Shown here one piece after another: positions 45,561 to 54,182 of a stretch of DNA of 64,000 bases (position 1 is its first letter; each line of letters begins with the position of its first letter). Origin of the DNA: Bradyrhizobium sp. STM 3843 (GTDB lineage Bacteria > Pseudomonadota > Alphaproteobacteria > Rhizobiales > Xanthobacteraceae); NCBI RefSeq assembly GCF_000239815.1, contig NZ_CAFK01000299.1, forward strand, positions 240,233-304,232. Reading direction: 5' to 3'. Both the position numbers and the translations under genes were made by a program. Under the pieces are notes generated by a model. That model was not told the origin of the DNA. It was given only the letters and a program-made list of their open reading frames with translations, and made no database searches.

Positions 45561-46139
45561 ATGTCCTACGATGTTCGCAAGACCGCGCTCAGTGTCGAGG
45601 AGATCTGGCATGAACGCGGGCCTCGCCTGGAGAAGCCGCTGTTGGTCGGGACGGCCGTGGCGATCATCCGCAATCCCTTCGCCGGTCGCTACGAGCCCAA
45701 CCTGATGCCGTTTCAGGCGTCCTTGCGTGAGCTCGGGCGCGAACTTGCAACGCGCCTGATCGCGCAGCTCGGAGGCGTCTCGCACATTGAAGCCTATGGC
45801 AAGGGCATCATCGTCGGCGAAGACGGCGAGCTCGAACACGGCGCGGTGTGGCATGAAGCCGGTGGCCAGGGCATGCGCGAGGTACTCGGTCAGCCCAAGG
45901 CGATCGTGCCGGCGGCAAAGACCATCGGCGGGCCAGGCACGCGTCTCATGGTTCCGCTTGGACACATCCATGCGTGCTATGTGCGCAGCCATTTCGGCAC
46001 CGCGGAGATGACGCTATGGGATGCGCCCAGACGAGACGAGATCGCTTTCGGGCTGGTAATGGCGACCGGCGGCAGGCCTCATGCGCGGATCGGCGGGCTC
46101 GCCGCATCCGATATCTCTGTGCACGATGGGCAGCGCTGA
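45561..46139 (+). CDS. AA_synth (DUF1185, PF06684) family protein
   Basis: This 192-residue protein has the family pattern: TAVAIIRNPFAGRYEPNLMPFQASLRELGRELATRLIAQLGG, EAYGKGIIVGEDGELEHGAVWHEAGGQGMREVLG and AIVPAAKTIGGPGTRLMVPLGHIHACYVRSHFGT. The family is named 'amino acid synthesis' but has no established reaction. It occurs next to hydrolases and dehydrogenases in catabolic clusters, as here, eight bases after the FAH gene. It may be a ring-opening or amide-handling enzyme of the same pathway (inference). Confidence 0.85.
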   Translation: MSYDVRKTALSVEEIWHERGPRLEKPLLVGTAVAIIRNPFAGRYEPNLMPFQASLRELGRELATRLIAQLGGVSHIEAYGKGIIVGEDGELEHGAVWHEAGGQGMREVLGQPKAIVPAAKTIGGPGTRLMVPLGHIHACYVRSHFGTAEMTLWDAPRRDEIAFGLVMATGGRPHARIGGLAASDISVHDGQR

Positions 46140-46199
46140 GGATTGACGGCGTCTCGCATCAAAACCTCCGGGCACTGTCAGGAGCCCTCTGAATTAACA

Positions 46200-46229
46200 A
46201 CAAGGCGACGGTTCGACCCCGCGCCTTGT
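46200..46229. terminator. Hairpin between convergent genes
   Basis: ACAAGGCG (46200-46207) pairs with CGCCTTGT (46222-46229) around 14 bases, in the gap between the AA_synth stop (46139) and the RidA-like stop (46258, minus). There is no strong T run, so it is a weak bidirectional terminator candidate. Confidence 0.4.
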
Positions 46230-46257
46230 ATCTTCAAACAAGGCGTCAAGCCGAAGC

Positions 46258-46758
46258 CTATTTGGCGGTTGCCGCGATCACATCGACCTCGATCATCATG
46301 CCTGGCCATGCGAGCTGACTGACCGCGACGAACGTACCTGCTGGCTGGGTCGATCCGGCGAAAACTTCGCTCCGGCACTTTCCTGCCTCTGGAAAGGTCC
46401 TGATATCGGTCACAAACGTGGTGACCTTGATAACATCGTTCAAAGAACCACCCTGCTTCTCCAGGATACGCTTGATCTTGTCCCACGCGTACCTGCATTG
46501 TGCGCCGAAGTCTCCAACGTGCTTGATCGCTCCGCCGGATGTTGCTGCCTCATCTTCCGCGCCGATACCGCCCAAGAACAACAGTCGTCCCGGATTCCTC
46601 ACAGTCACCACTTCTGAAAAGCGGCCCTTGGCCCATTCACTATAGTTGTAGCTTTGTTTCTCGTAGCCGCCTGCATCCTGCGCCACAGCCGGCGAAGACA
46701 CTGCTGCCAACAACAGCGCCACTCCCGCCAATTTCGAAACTACCTGCCTCACCTGCAT
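46258..46758 (-). CDS. Exported RidA-family protein
   Basis: The protein has 166 residues from ATG 46758, just after a GGGG tract. A signal peptide ends SSPAVAQDA. The Rid fold follows: FSEVVTVRNPGRLLFLGGIGAED, GAQCRYAWDKIKRILEKQGGSLNDVIKVTTFVTDIRTFPEAGKCRSEVF (typical RidA core) and QPAGTFVAVSQLAWPGMMIEVDVIAAT. The conserved Arg of enamine/imine deaminases is seen in the KCRSEVF region. The signal peptide is unusual and puts it in the periplasm. It is divergent from the HpaD gene at 46979, so it may serve the same aromatic pathway. Confidence 0.82.
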   Translation of the reverse strand: MQVRQVVSKLAGVALLLAAVSSPAVAQDAGGYEKQSYNYSEWAKGRFSEVVTVRNPGRLLFLGGIGAEDEAATSGGAIKHVGDFGAQCRYAWDKIKRILEKQGGSLNDVIKVTTFVTDIRTFPEAGKCRSEVFAGSTQPAGTFVAVSQLAWPGMMIEVDVIAATAK

Positions 46759-46978
46759 TACCCCATCTCGATAGCACATAAGGGGGCGGTAACGGCGCCC
46801 GCGCAAACATGCAGTCTTTCGAGGAGGACATGGCCTCACAATCGATAGTTTCTTTGTAATCGATAAGCTGCGCTTAATGATCAACCCGCGCGTGGCACCT
46901 TCTACATTTGATCTGCATTAAGGATCGCTGCGGCCAAGGCAAATACGGTCACCGGATCAACTCAACGAGGAGGCGTCC

Positions 46979-47824
46979 ATGGGTGACATCGTATTGGCGG
47001 CTAAGATTGCGCACGTACCTTCGATCATGATCTCGGAGCGCGACGGACCGCTGAAGGGAAAGCGAGCAGCGGCTATTCAGGCGTTGCGCGAAATCGGCAG
47101 GCGCGCCCGCGACAGGAAGGCCGACACGTTCCTTGTATTCGATACCCATTGGATCTCGAATTTCGGGTGTCACATGAACGCAAACGCGCGCCATCGCGGC
47201 GTCTATACCAGCCATGAAGCGCCGCATATGATTCAGAACATGAATTACGACTATCCCGGCGATCCCGAGCTAGGTGACGCAATCGCAGCCGAAGCGAGGA
47301 GCCACGGTCTCCAGGTCCTGGCACACAAGGTGGAGACGCTACCGCTCGAGTACGGCACCATCGTGCCGATGCATTACATGAACGAAGGCGGCTGGGCGCG
47401 CGTTCTCTCGGTTGCTGCTCCGATCTTCGCCAGCGTCGAGGAGAACCGCAAGTTCGGTGTGGCCTGCGCTTCCGCGATCGCCGCCTCTAACCGCAAGGTC
47501 GCCGTCCTTGCATCCGGCTCCATGTCGCACAAGCTCGTTGCCAACGAGCAAGTCGGCGACAGCCAGTGGGAACAGGTCGGCAGCGAATTCAACCGCCAGG
47601 TCGACTTGCGCGTCCTCGATCTATGGAACGAACGACGCTATGCGGAGTTCGTCCGCATGCTCCCCGAATACTCGACCAAGTGCAACGGCGAGGCTCTGAT
47701 GGCCGATACCCACATGATGTTCGGGTTACTCGGTTGGGACGCATACATGGGAGAAACCGAGCTGCTTTGTCCCTACTTCCCGTCATCGGGCAGCGGCCAG
47801 ATCATCGCCGAGCATCATCTTTGA
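46979..47824 (+). CDS. hpaD: Homoprotocatechuate 2,3-dioxygenase, LigB (class III) type
   Basis: The 281-residue enzyme is close to E. coli HpaD in motif order and length: LAAKIAHVPSIMISE (His12), DTFLVFDTHWISNFGCHMN (His57), GVYTSHEAPHMIQNMNYDYPGDPELG, LEYGTIVPMHYMN, VAVLASGSMSHKLV, ALMADTHMMFGLLGWDAYMGETELLCPYFPSSGSGQ. It cleaves 3,4-dihydroxyphenylacetate between C2 and C3 using Fe(II). GGAGG precedes the ATG. It is the only plus-strand gene here; the long minus-strand run ending at 47973 carries an unrelated enzyme for the same reaction (55869). It was probably acquired or kept independently. Confidence 0.9.
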   Translation: MGDIVLAAKIAHVPSIMISERDGPLKGKRAAAIQALREIGRRARDRKADTFLVFDTHWISNFGCHMNANARHRGVYTSHEAPHMIQNMNYDYPGDPELGDAIAAEARSHGLQVLAHKVETLPLEYGTIVPMHYMNEGGWARVLSVAAPIFASVEENRKFGVACASAIAASNRKVAVLASGSMSHKLVANEQVGDSQWEQVGSEFNRQVDLRVLDLWNERRYAEFVRMLPEYSTKCNGEALMADTHMMFGLLGWDAYMGETELLCPYFPSSGSGQIIAEHHL

Positions 47825-47892
47825 AGGCGACGAACGGAGCACACCGAGGCTGGCCACACCGGCCTCGTTGTCATTATGCTTCCGCTTGAGGC

Positions 47893-47982
47893 CTACAGCT
47901 CCTCGGCGACGACCGTGTTTTGCAGAACACCGATCCGAGTGGATTCCACCTCGACAACATCGCCCGGCTTGACTAGCGTCCC
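47893..47982 (-). pseudogene. 3' scrap of a fumarylacetoacetate hydrolase family gene
   Basis: The minus strand reads GTLVKPGDVVEVESTRIGVLQNTVVAEEL and then stops at 47893. It matches the C-terminal end of the intact FAH gene at 44689-45552 (FLKPGDVVEVEIENIGVLRNPVVDEA). The stop codon of the MBL-fold gene (47973-47975) lies in this scrap in another frame. An FAH gene, possibly hpaG-like, once ended here and was replaced by the MBL-fold gene. Confidence 0.75.
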
Positions 47983-49007
47983 GCCTTGCGTTCGATATCC
48001 AGCCGCTCTTCCGCTCCCTTGCGCAGATACGCCAGCTGATTGAGCAAGCCCTGCGGGTCGACAAGAGGATTTGGCTCGTTTGGTGCGCGCGAAATGACTT
48101 TCTCGCGGAGCTCGGTCAATCCGTTCGAGAACGGATGCGTCGTGAGATGCACCGTCACAGGATTGGCGGGCTGCTCAACCAGCTTCTTAATCTTGTCGAG
48201 GCTTGCAATGTACCCTTCGACCTGCTTCGAATTTTCGATCGCATTGAGCCCGAGTCCGCCGACCGTGATGGCGCGATAGGTTTTTGCGCCATCCTTCACG
48301 TCGTAGGTGTACGACGCTGTACCCTGGGTATGACCAGGGGTCTCCAACACGCCAAACGTGTTGTCGCCTAAACGGATGACATCGCCGTCCTTGACGACAA
48401 CATCCTGATCGATCATTGACCACGGACGTGGCGTTCCTTCGGATTGCTTCGCTCCCGCGATCGCTTCGCTCCAGCCGATCTTGGTCATCACGAATTTCGC
48501 ATTCGGGAGCAGAGGCTTGAGTTTGGCGGCCCCGCCGACATGATCGAAGTGCCCATGCGTCATCAGCACGTATTTTATGTCGGCCAGGTCGACGCCGACC
48601 TTGCGCAAATTGGCGATGAGCTGGTCAACATGAGGCTCGTGCAACGTGTCGATCAACACCACGCCGTCACTGGTGCGTATCACCCAAGACGACACCCAGC
48701 AAACGCCGACATAATAGACGTTATCGAAAGCCTTCCAGGGCTCGATGTGCTGGGCCTTGGGATTGTTCAGCCAAGCACCTAGCTCGGGTGGCATCTTCTT
48801 GGTGCGGCCAAACTCCTCGAATTGAGCCAGGATTTCCTTCGACGGACACCCCTCGAACGGCTGCGCAAGGGCTGCCGTTCCGAAAGACGATGTCAGGGCT
48901 ACAATGGCGCCTGCGAGAAGACCAAGATGCGGAGTTAATCCGGCTTTCCTCCACGAGGTCTGGGAGGACGCCAACGCTCGTGGGGCGAGGCAAGACTGGT
49001 AATTCAT
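47973..49007 (-). CDS. Exported metallo-beta-lactamase-fold protein, B3-like
   Basis: The 344-residue protein has a long signal sequence (helix LTPHLGLLAGAIVALTSSFGTAALAQ). The zinc motif is THGHFDHVGG (His151, His153, Asp155, His156), preceded by VYYVGVCWVSSWVIRTSDGVVLIDTL. Other motifs are LETPGHTQGTASYTY (metal His) and VHLTTHPFSNGL. This is the subclass B3-like branch, which includes lactonases and other hydrolases as well as carbapenemases. It is the last gene of the catabolic run, 31 bases after the FAD-linked dehydrogenase. An ester or lactone substrate of the pathway is as likely as any antibiotic. The last codons overlap the FAH scrap. Confidence 0.8.
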   Translation of the reverse strand: MNYQSCLAPRALASSQTSWRKAGLTPHLGLLAGAIVALTSSFGTAALAQPFEGCPSKEILAQFEEFGRTKKMPPELGAWLNNPKAQHIEPWKAFDNVYYVGVCWVSSWVIRTSDGVVLIDTLHEPHVDQLIANLRKVGVDLADIKYVLMTHGHFDHVGGAAKLKPLLPNAKFVMTKIGWSEAIAGAKQSEGTPRPWSMIDQDVVVKDGDVIRLGDNTFGVLETPGHTQGTASYTYDVKDGAKTYRAITVGGLGLNAIENSKQVEGYIASLDKIKKLVEQPANPVTVHLTTHPFSNGLTELREKVISRAPNEPNPLVDPQGLLNQLAYLRKGAEERLDIERKAGR

Positions 49008-49038
49008 CGCATGTTCCTTTCGATGCTAACAGGTGAGC

Positions 49039-50511
49039 TCATGACGCGGATGCTAACGGCGGCCCTGGGAAAAGCTTGCCTGGATTGAGAATTCCTTTCG
49101 GATCGAGCGCCATCTTAAGCGATCGCATCACCTCCAAAGCCTGAGCTCCATGTTCCTGCTCCAGGAAGCCGCGCTTTCCGAGACCGACTCCGTGCTCTCC
49201 GGAGCAAGTCCCGCCCAGGGCGAGACCGCGCGCGACGATCTTGTGATCCAGCGTAAGCGCTCGCTCGACTTCAACGGGATCGTCCGGATCGACCAGGATG
49301 CAGCAGTGAAAATTCCCGTCTCCGACGTGGCCGGCAATTGGTGCGATCAATCCGGACGCTGCAATATCCTCTCTCGCTCCGAGAACAGCTTCGGCAAGCC
49401 GCGAGATCGGCACGCAAACGTCGGTAGCAATGCCTTTCGCCCCCGGACGCAAAGCGACTGCGGCCGGATACGCCCGGTGTCGGGCGGTCCACAGCCGATT
49501 GCGTGCCTCGGTCCCGCTGGACCACACGAAGCGAACTGCTCCAGCGTCATTCGCCATGGTCTCTACGAGTTCGGCCTGCTCTTTCACGCTCGAACTACTG
49601 CCGTTGAATTCAAAGAACAGGGTCGGGACCGCCTCGTAACCCTCGAGCCTGGAATAGGCGATGCTCGCTCCCATTTGCACGTCATCCAGAAGCTCGACGC
49701 GCGCAATCGGAATACCGAGCTGCATCGTCATAAAGACTGTCTCGACTGCAGCGGCCAGAGTTGGGAATTGCGCCACGGCGGCGCTGGTTGCCTCAGGTAT
49801 GCCGTGAAGGCGCAAACGGATCTTTGTGATGATGCCGAGTGTTCCCTCCGAACCGACAAAGAGGTGGGTCAGATCGTATCCATTGGCGGCCTTACGCACG
49901 CGGCCGCCGGTCGAAATGAGCCGGCCATCTGCTAAAACGACATCCAGCCCAAGTACATTTTCCCGAATGGTCCCGTACCGCACCGCATTCGTACCGCTTG
50001 CGCGAGTCGCACACATTCCTCCAATCGTGCACTCCGCACCGGGATCAACGGGAAAGAATAGTCCCGCGTCGCGAATGAAGCTATTGAGCTGCTCGCGCGT
50101 GACACCGGGTTCGACCAAACAATCCATGTCCTCTCGATTGACTTCGATGATCGAGTTCAGCCGGGTGAGATCAACACTTATTCCTCCGCAAGCGGCGTTC
50201 ACTTGCCCCTCAAGGCTCGAACCCGCGCCGAACGGAACAATTGGCACCCCCTCTCGATGACAGAGCGCCAGAACTTGCCTAACCTCGTCGACCGTCTCGA
50301 CGAAAGCGACGGCATCCGGCAAATGAGGCAAAGCTGGGCCCTCACCGTGCGCGTGCTGTTCACGCAGCGCCATGCTTGTCGACAGCCGCTCGCCAAGGAA
50401 GCCGCGCGCTTCTTCGATCACGATCCCCACCTGTCTGGCCGACACGCGCGGCGCTGCAACGGACCAAGTCGCGTCCAGCAGGGATGGCGCTCCCTTAACG
50501 GTTTCAAGCAT
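49039..50511 (-). CDS. FAD-linked D-2-hydroxyacid dehydrogenase (GlcD/D-lactate dehydrogenase-like)
   Basis: This 490-residue flavoprotein of the VAO/PCMH family has VPIVPFGAGSSLEGQVNAACGGISVDLTRLNSII and PGAECTIGGMCATRASGTNAVRYGTIRENVLGLDVVLADG (FAD-binding), then the C-terminal metal/substrate motif PIAGHVGDGNFHCCIL and CSGEHGVGLGKR. Relatives oxidise D-lactate, glycolate, D-2-hydroxyglutarate or aryl-substituted 2-hydroxyacids and pass electrons to cytochromes. It lies 63 bases behind livF in the aromatic operon. Oxidation of an aryl-lactate or mandelate would supply the 2-oxo acid for the ThDP decarboxylase at the operon's head (inference). Confidence 0.87.
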   Translation of the reverse strand: MLETVKGAPSLLDATWSVAAPRVSARQVGIVIEEARGFLGERLSTSMALREQHAHGEGPALPHLPDAVAFVETVDEVRQVLALCHREGVPIVPFGAGSSLEGQVNAACGGISVDLTRLNSIIEVNREDMDCLVEPGVTREQLNSFIRDAGLFFPVDPGAECTIGGMCATRASGTNAVRYGTIRENVLGLDVVLADGRLISTGGRVRKAANGYDLTHLFVGSEGTLGIITKIRLRLHGIPEATSAAVAQFPTLAAAVETVFMTMQLGIPIARVELLDDVQMGASIAYSRLEGYEAVPTLFFEFNGSSSSVKEQAELVETMANDAGAVRFVWSSGTEARNRLWTARHRAYPAAVALRPGAKGIATDVCVPISRLAEAVLGAREDIAASGLIAPIAGHVGDGNFHCCILVDPDDPVEVERALTLDHKIVARGLALGGTCSGEHGVGLGKRGFLEQEHGAQALEVMRSLKMALDPKGILNPGKLFPGPPLASAS

Positions 50512-50574
50512 TTCTTCGACCGGGCTCCTGCCCCAAATGATGCGACAATCTTCAGCCGTTGCACACGACCCGAA

Positions 50575-51318
50575 CTACGACGCCGTTTCTTGATGAGACA
50601 TGCCCTGCTCAAATCCGAGATAGCTCGCCACGACTCTGGGGTCTCCCGCAATCTTCGACGCGGCTCCACCCAGCACAAAGCTGCCAAGCTCCATAACGTA
50701 GGCGCGGTCAGCTATCCGGAGGGCCGCTTGAGCGTTCTGCTCGACGAGCAACACGGCAATTCCGGCGGCTCTCAGATCTCCAATGATTGTGAAGATGTCA
50801 GCAACGATGCGAGGTGCGAGGCCAAGACTGGGCTCGTCAAGCATCAAGAGCTTCGGCTCTCCCATGAGCGCGCGCCCCATCGCCAACATTTGCTGCTCAC
50901 CTCCGGACAGTGTCCCGGCGAGTTGAAGGCGCCGCTCCTTAAGGCGAGGAAACATCGCATAGACCCGCTGCAGCGCTGCAGTGGCGCTGGACCGACTCGT
51001 CCGAAATCCGCCGAGCACTAGATTGTCTGCGACGGTCATGCTGGTAAACAATTCACGATGTTCCGGTACCAAAAATAGACCGGCCGCGACCCGGTCCTCG
51101 ATGTCCAGCCGCTCGAAACGGCACCCATCGATCTGCACCTGGCCCCGAAAGGGCAAAATTCCCATGATGGAGTTCAGAAGAGTGGTCTTACCGGCACCGT
51201 TCGCTCCGACGATTGTGACGATCTCGCCGGGCGCGACGTCGAGCGAAACCTCCCTAACGGCCTCCACCTTGCCGTACGATACCGAAGCATTCTTCACCGA
51301 CAGCAGCATCTCGGTCAT
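50575..51318 (-). CDS. livF: Branched-chain-type ABC transporter ATPase (LivF)
   Basis: The 247-residue ATPase has Walker A GANGAGKT, the Q-loop region, signature LSGGEQQMLAMGRAL, Walker B LLMLDEPSLGLAP and a switch His-type segment (VLLVEQNAQAALRIADRAYVME). The start overlaps the stop of the permease-ATPase fusion by four bases (ATGA), so the two are translationally coupled. It is the second ATPase of the Liv/HAAT system, which energises import with the LivG half of the fusion. In this operon it should import an aromatic acid rather than leucine (inference). Confidence 0.93.
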   Translation of the reverse strand: MTEMLLSVKNASVSYGKVEAVREVSLDVAPGEIVTIVGANGAGKTTLLNSIMGILPFRGQVQIDGCRFERLDIEDRVAAGLFLVPEHRELFTSMTVADNLVLGGFRTSRSSATAALQRVYAMFPRLKERRLQLAGTLSGGEQQMLAMGRALMGEPKLLMLDEPSLGLAPRIVADIFTIIGDLRAAGIAVLLVEQNAQAALRIADRAYVMELGSFVLGGAASKIAGDPRVVASYLGFEQGMSHQETAS

Positions 51319-53081
51319 GCCGCAACTCCGAGATAGGCGCGAACTACGTCAGGGTTGGATTTGATCTCGGACGGCGCGCCTTCAGCGATCTTCGTTCCGA
51401 AATCGAGAACCACGATCTGTTCTGCGAGGTTCATGACGAAACCCATGTCATGCTCGACCAGCAAGATCGACATTCCCTCGTGTTTGAGCTGACGAAGCAA
51501 AGCCGCAAGCTGCTGCTTCTCGTTGTGACGCAGGCCGGCGGCCGGCTCGTCGAGCAGGAGCAGGATCGGATCCGCGCATAGAGCCCGCGCAATCTCGACG
51601 ATGCGCTGTTGCCCCAGCGCCAGGTTGCCCGCGAGCTGGTACATCTGACCCTCGAGCCCGACCCGCTTGATCTGCCGCGCCGCTTCCGCCAGCAGCCTCG
51701 CTTCATCGCGGCGGTCAAGCCGCAACATGCTTGCGATGGCGCCTGCGTGACCGCGCAAATGCGTGCCAATCGCGACATTCTCCAGCACGGTCATGTCGGG
51801 CACCAGCTTTACGTGCTGGAAGGTGCGGGCGATACCGCGTCGGACGATCTCCTGCGGAGGTAAACCGATAATAGGTCGCCCCAGCATAGAAATTTTCCCA
51901 GAGGTCGCCGCCAGCACCCCCGTGATCAAGTTGAACGTGGTGCTCTTGCCTGCGCCGTTGGGACCGATCAGGGCAACAATCTGGCGCGGCGAGATCTTAA
52001 AACTGACGTCGTTCACGGCCACGACGCCTCCGAACTGCTTTCGTGCACCTTGCACCTCAAGCAGCATCTTTCCGGCGATATCGACCTTAGGACGCGCGGC
52101 CAAGCGCTCTCCCGCAGGCAATTTGTCTGAGCGACGTTCGAACGGCCAGAATGCAGCTACGCGTGGCCAGACGCCCCCGGGAGCGGCCTGCAGCAGGACC
52201 ACGAGCAGCACACCAAAGACGACGATTTCGAGTTGCCCTTCACCTAATGCGGAAAACATCTCGCTCTTCAGGATTTCCTGGAGGATCACGACGATTCCTG
52301 AGCCGAGCACGGCTCCCCAAACGTAGCCTGCGCCGCCGACCACGGCGATAAACAGATATTCGATACCCGCTTGTGCCCCGAACGGGGTCGGGTTCACCGC
52401 TCGCAGAAAATGCGCGTAGAGCCAACCCGAAAGCCCGGCGAGGATTGCGGCATAGATGAAAACCAGGAGCTTCGCTCGTGCAGTCTGCACGCCGAAAGCT
52501 TCCGCGGCGAGATGCCCGCGACGCAACGCACGAATCGCCCGCCCGAGCCGGGAGTCCAGGAGATTCAGTGTCAAGAGTGAGCTGATGAGGACCGCGCTCC
52601 AGATCACATAGTAGATCGAGCCGGCACTCATCATCTTCAGCGAACCGATCGATATCGGCGGAATGCCGGAGATGCCGTCGTTTCGTCCGAGGAATTCGAG
52701 CTTGCTGAAGAGATAGTAAACGCTGAGCCCCCAGGCAATGGTCCCAAGCGGAAGGTAGTGGCCAGAGAGGCGAACGGTTATAAGTCCGAGCACCACCGCG
52801 AGCAAACCGGTGACCAGCAACGAAGCCGGAAGAGTAAGCCAAGGAGACAAGCCGAAGGACGTGGTCAGCACCGCCGTTGTGTACGCGCCAAAGCCGCAGA
52901 AGGCCGCTTGACCGAACGACGTAAGGCCACCCACTCCAGTCAGCAGGACGAGACCAAGAGCGACCAGCGCCGCCAGTCCAATATTGTCCAGCAGCACCAT
53001 CCAGAAGGGCGGAATCCCCGGAAGCACCGGGAACAGTGCCATCACCAATGCAAAAAGCGCGATTGACCAGCGCTGCGACAT
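51315..53081 (-). CDS. livM: Fused LivM permease and LivG ATPase
   Basis: The 588-residue protein joins two usual subunits. Residues 1-305 are the LivM membrane part (LDNIGLAALVALGLVLLTGVGGLTSFGQAAFCGFGAYTTA, GNDG-type loop LGRNDGISGI, RALRRGHLAAEAFGVQTARAKLLVFIYAAILAG). After a linker of about 30 residues comes LivG, with Walker A GPNGAGKS (373-380), GIARTFQHVKLVPDMTVLENVAIG, signature region NLALGQQRIVEIARAL and Walker B LLLLDEPAAGL. Such fusions occur in Liv-type systems of proteobacteria. It lies between livH and livF. Confidence 0.92.
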   Translation of the reverse strand: MSQRWSIALFALVMALFPVLPGIPPFWMVLLDNIGLAALVALGLVLLTGVGGLTSFGQAAFCGFGAYTTAVLTTSFGLSPWLTLPASLLVTGLLAVVLGLITVRLSGHYLPLGTIAWGLSVYYLFSKLEFLGRNDGISGIPPISIGSLKMMSAGSIYYVIWSAVLISSLLTLNLLDSRLGRAIRALRRGHLAAEAFGVQTARAKLLVFIYAAILAGLSGWLYAHFLRAVNPTPFGAQAGIEYLFIAVVGGAGYVWGAVLGSGIVVILQEILKSEMFSALGEGQLEIVVFGVLLVVLLQAAPGGVWPRVAAFWPFERRSDKLPAGERLAARPKVDIAGKMLLEVQGARKQFGGVVAVNDVSFKISPRQIVALIGPNGAGKSTTFNLITGVLAATSGKISMLGRPIIGLPPQEIVRRGIARTFQHVKLVPDMTVLENVAIGTHLRGHAGAIASMLRLDRRDEARLLAEAARQIKRVGLEGQMYQLAGNLALGQQRIVEIARALCADPILLLLDEPAAGLRHNEKQQLAALLRQLKHEGMSILLVEHDMGFVMNLAEQIVVLDFGTKIAEGAPSEIKSNPDVVRAYLGVAA

Positions 53082-53086
53082 CGTCT

Positions 53087-54127
53087 TCAGTCCTTCTCTT
53101 CTTCCATTATTGGCGCTGACAAGGAGCGAGCCAGAAGCACCGGCACGATTAGGGCAAAGACGATCACTTCCTTGAAGTTGCTTGCATAGAACGACGAGAA
53201 GGCCTCGACGATGCCGACAGCGACGGCAGCAGCGGCCGTTAGCGGATAGCTGGCGAGGCCACCGACGATCGCGGCGATGAATCCCTTCAGCCCTATTAGA
53301 AACCCGCTATCGTAGTAGATGGTCGTCATCGGTACGATGAGGATACCCGAGATTGCACCGATGCCCGCGGCAAGCATAAACGCGATCTGACCGGACAAGA
53401 CGGTGCGGATTCCGACCAGCCGAGCGCCGATGCGATTGACAGCCGTCGCGCGTAACGCCTTGCCGTAGACCGTGTGGCCGAAGAATAGCCAGAGCGCGAC
53501 GATCAGAGATGCGGCGACGATGTAGACTGCCAAAGTCTGGCCGGTCACGCGCAACGGGCCGATCGATGCGGCGACATCTGTAATCGTAGGCGCACGCATG
53601 CCTTCAGCCCCAAAGAAAAGCAAGGCCAAACCCTGCAACGCGAGATGTACGCCGACCGAGGCAATCAGCAGGACCAACACCGAGGCGTGAGCGATCGGTT
53701 GATAGGCAATGCGATAGAGGTAAAGGCCGATCGGGCCGACGATCATCAAGGACAGTGCGATATTGATCGTCGCGCTGCTCGTACCCCTGCAGGCAAACTG
53801 CGCGAGTACGAGAGCGAGAGCCGGAGCAAGGATATAGAGAGCAGTCGCACGAACGAGTCGTCCCGTCGTGAACTGATGGCGTATGCTGAACATCTCCACG
53901 CAGAACGCGACGAAGCCAAGAGCGCAGGCAAGCTCGGCAGTACCCGGAAGCTTCCCTGACGCCAGAGCGGCATAGGTCAACGCGCCGAAGGTGATGAATT
54001 CGCCCTGCGGAATAAGGATCACACGCGTAACCGCAAAGACCAGCACCAGTCCAAACCCGAGCAGGGCATAGATGGCGCCGTTCGTGACCCCGTCCTGGGC
54101 CAGAAGCAGCAGGATTGTCGTGTTCAC
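53087..54127 (-). CDS. livH: Branched-chain-type ABC transporter permease (LivH)
   Basis: The 346-residue inner-membrane protein has about eight helices. LivH motifs are DGVTNGAIYALLGFGLVLVFAVTRVILIPQGEFITFGAL near the start and GALRATAVNRIGARLVGIRTVLSGQIAFMLAAGIGAISGILIVPMTTIYYDSGFLIGLKGFIAAIVGGLASYPLTAAAAV towards the end, the contact region for the ATPase and pore. It forms the channel with the LivM half of the next gene, five bases downstream. Confidence 0.92.
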   Translation of the reverse strand: MNTTILLLLAQDGVTNGAIYALLGFGLVLVFAVTRVILIPQGEFITFGALTYAALASGKLPGTAELACALGFVAFCVEMFSIRHQFTTGRLVRATALYILAPALALVLAQFACRGTSSATINIALSLMIVGPIGLYLYRIAYQPIAHASVLVLLIASVGVHLALQGLALLFFGAEGMRAPTITDVAASIGPLRVTGQTLAVYIVAASLIVALWLFFGHTVYGKALRATAVNRIGARLVGIRTVLSGQIAFMLAAGIGAISGILIVPMTTIYYDSGFLIGLKGFIAAIVGGLASYPLTAAAAVAVGIVEAFSSFYASNFKEVIVFALIVPVLLARSLSAPIMEEEKD

Positions 54128-54182
54128 GATCTTGCTCTCCGAGCGTTGCGAGCTTTGCGGTTACCGAATGACATCCGCAGGA

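Noticed and set aside
47973..49007. Antibiotic-resistance carbapenemase (subclass B3)
   Set aside because: The zinc motif fits the B3 branch, but so do many lactonases and other hydrolases, and the gene ends a catabolic operon. Resistance cannot be claimed from the motif.
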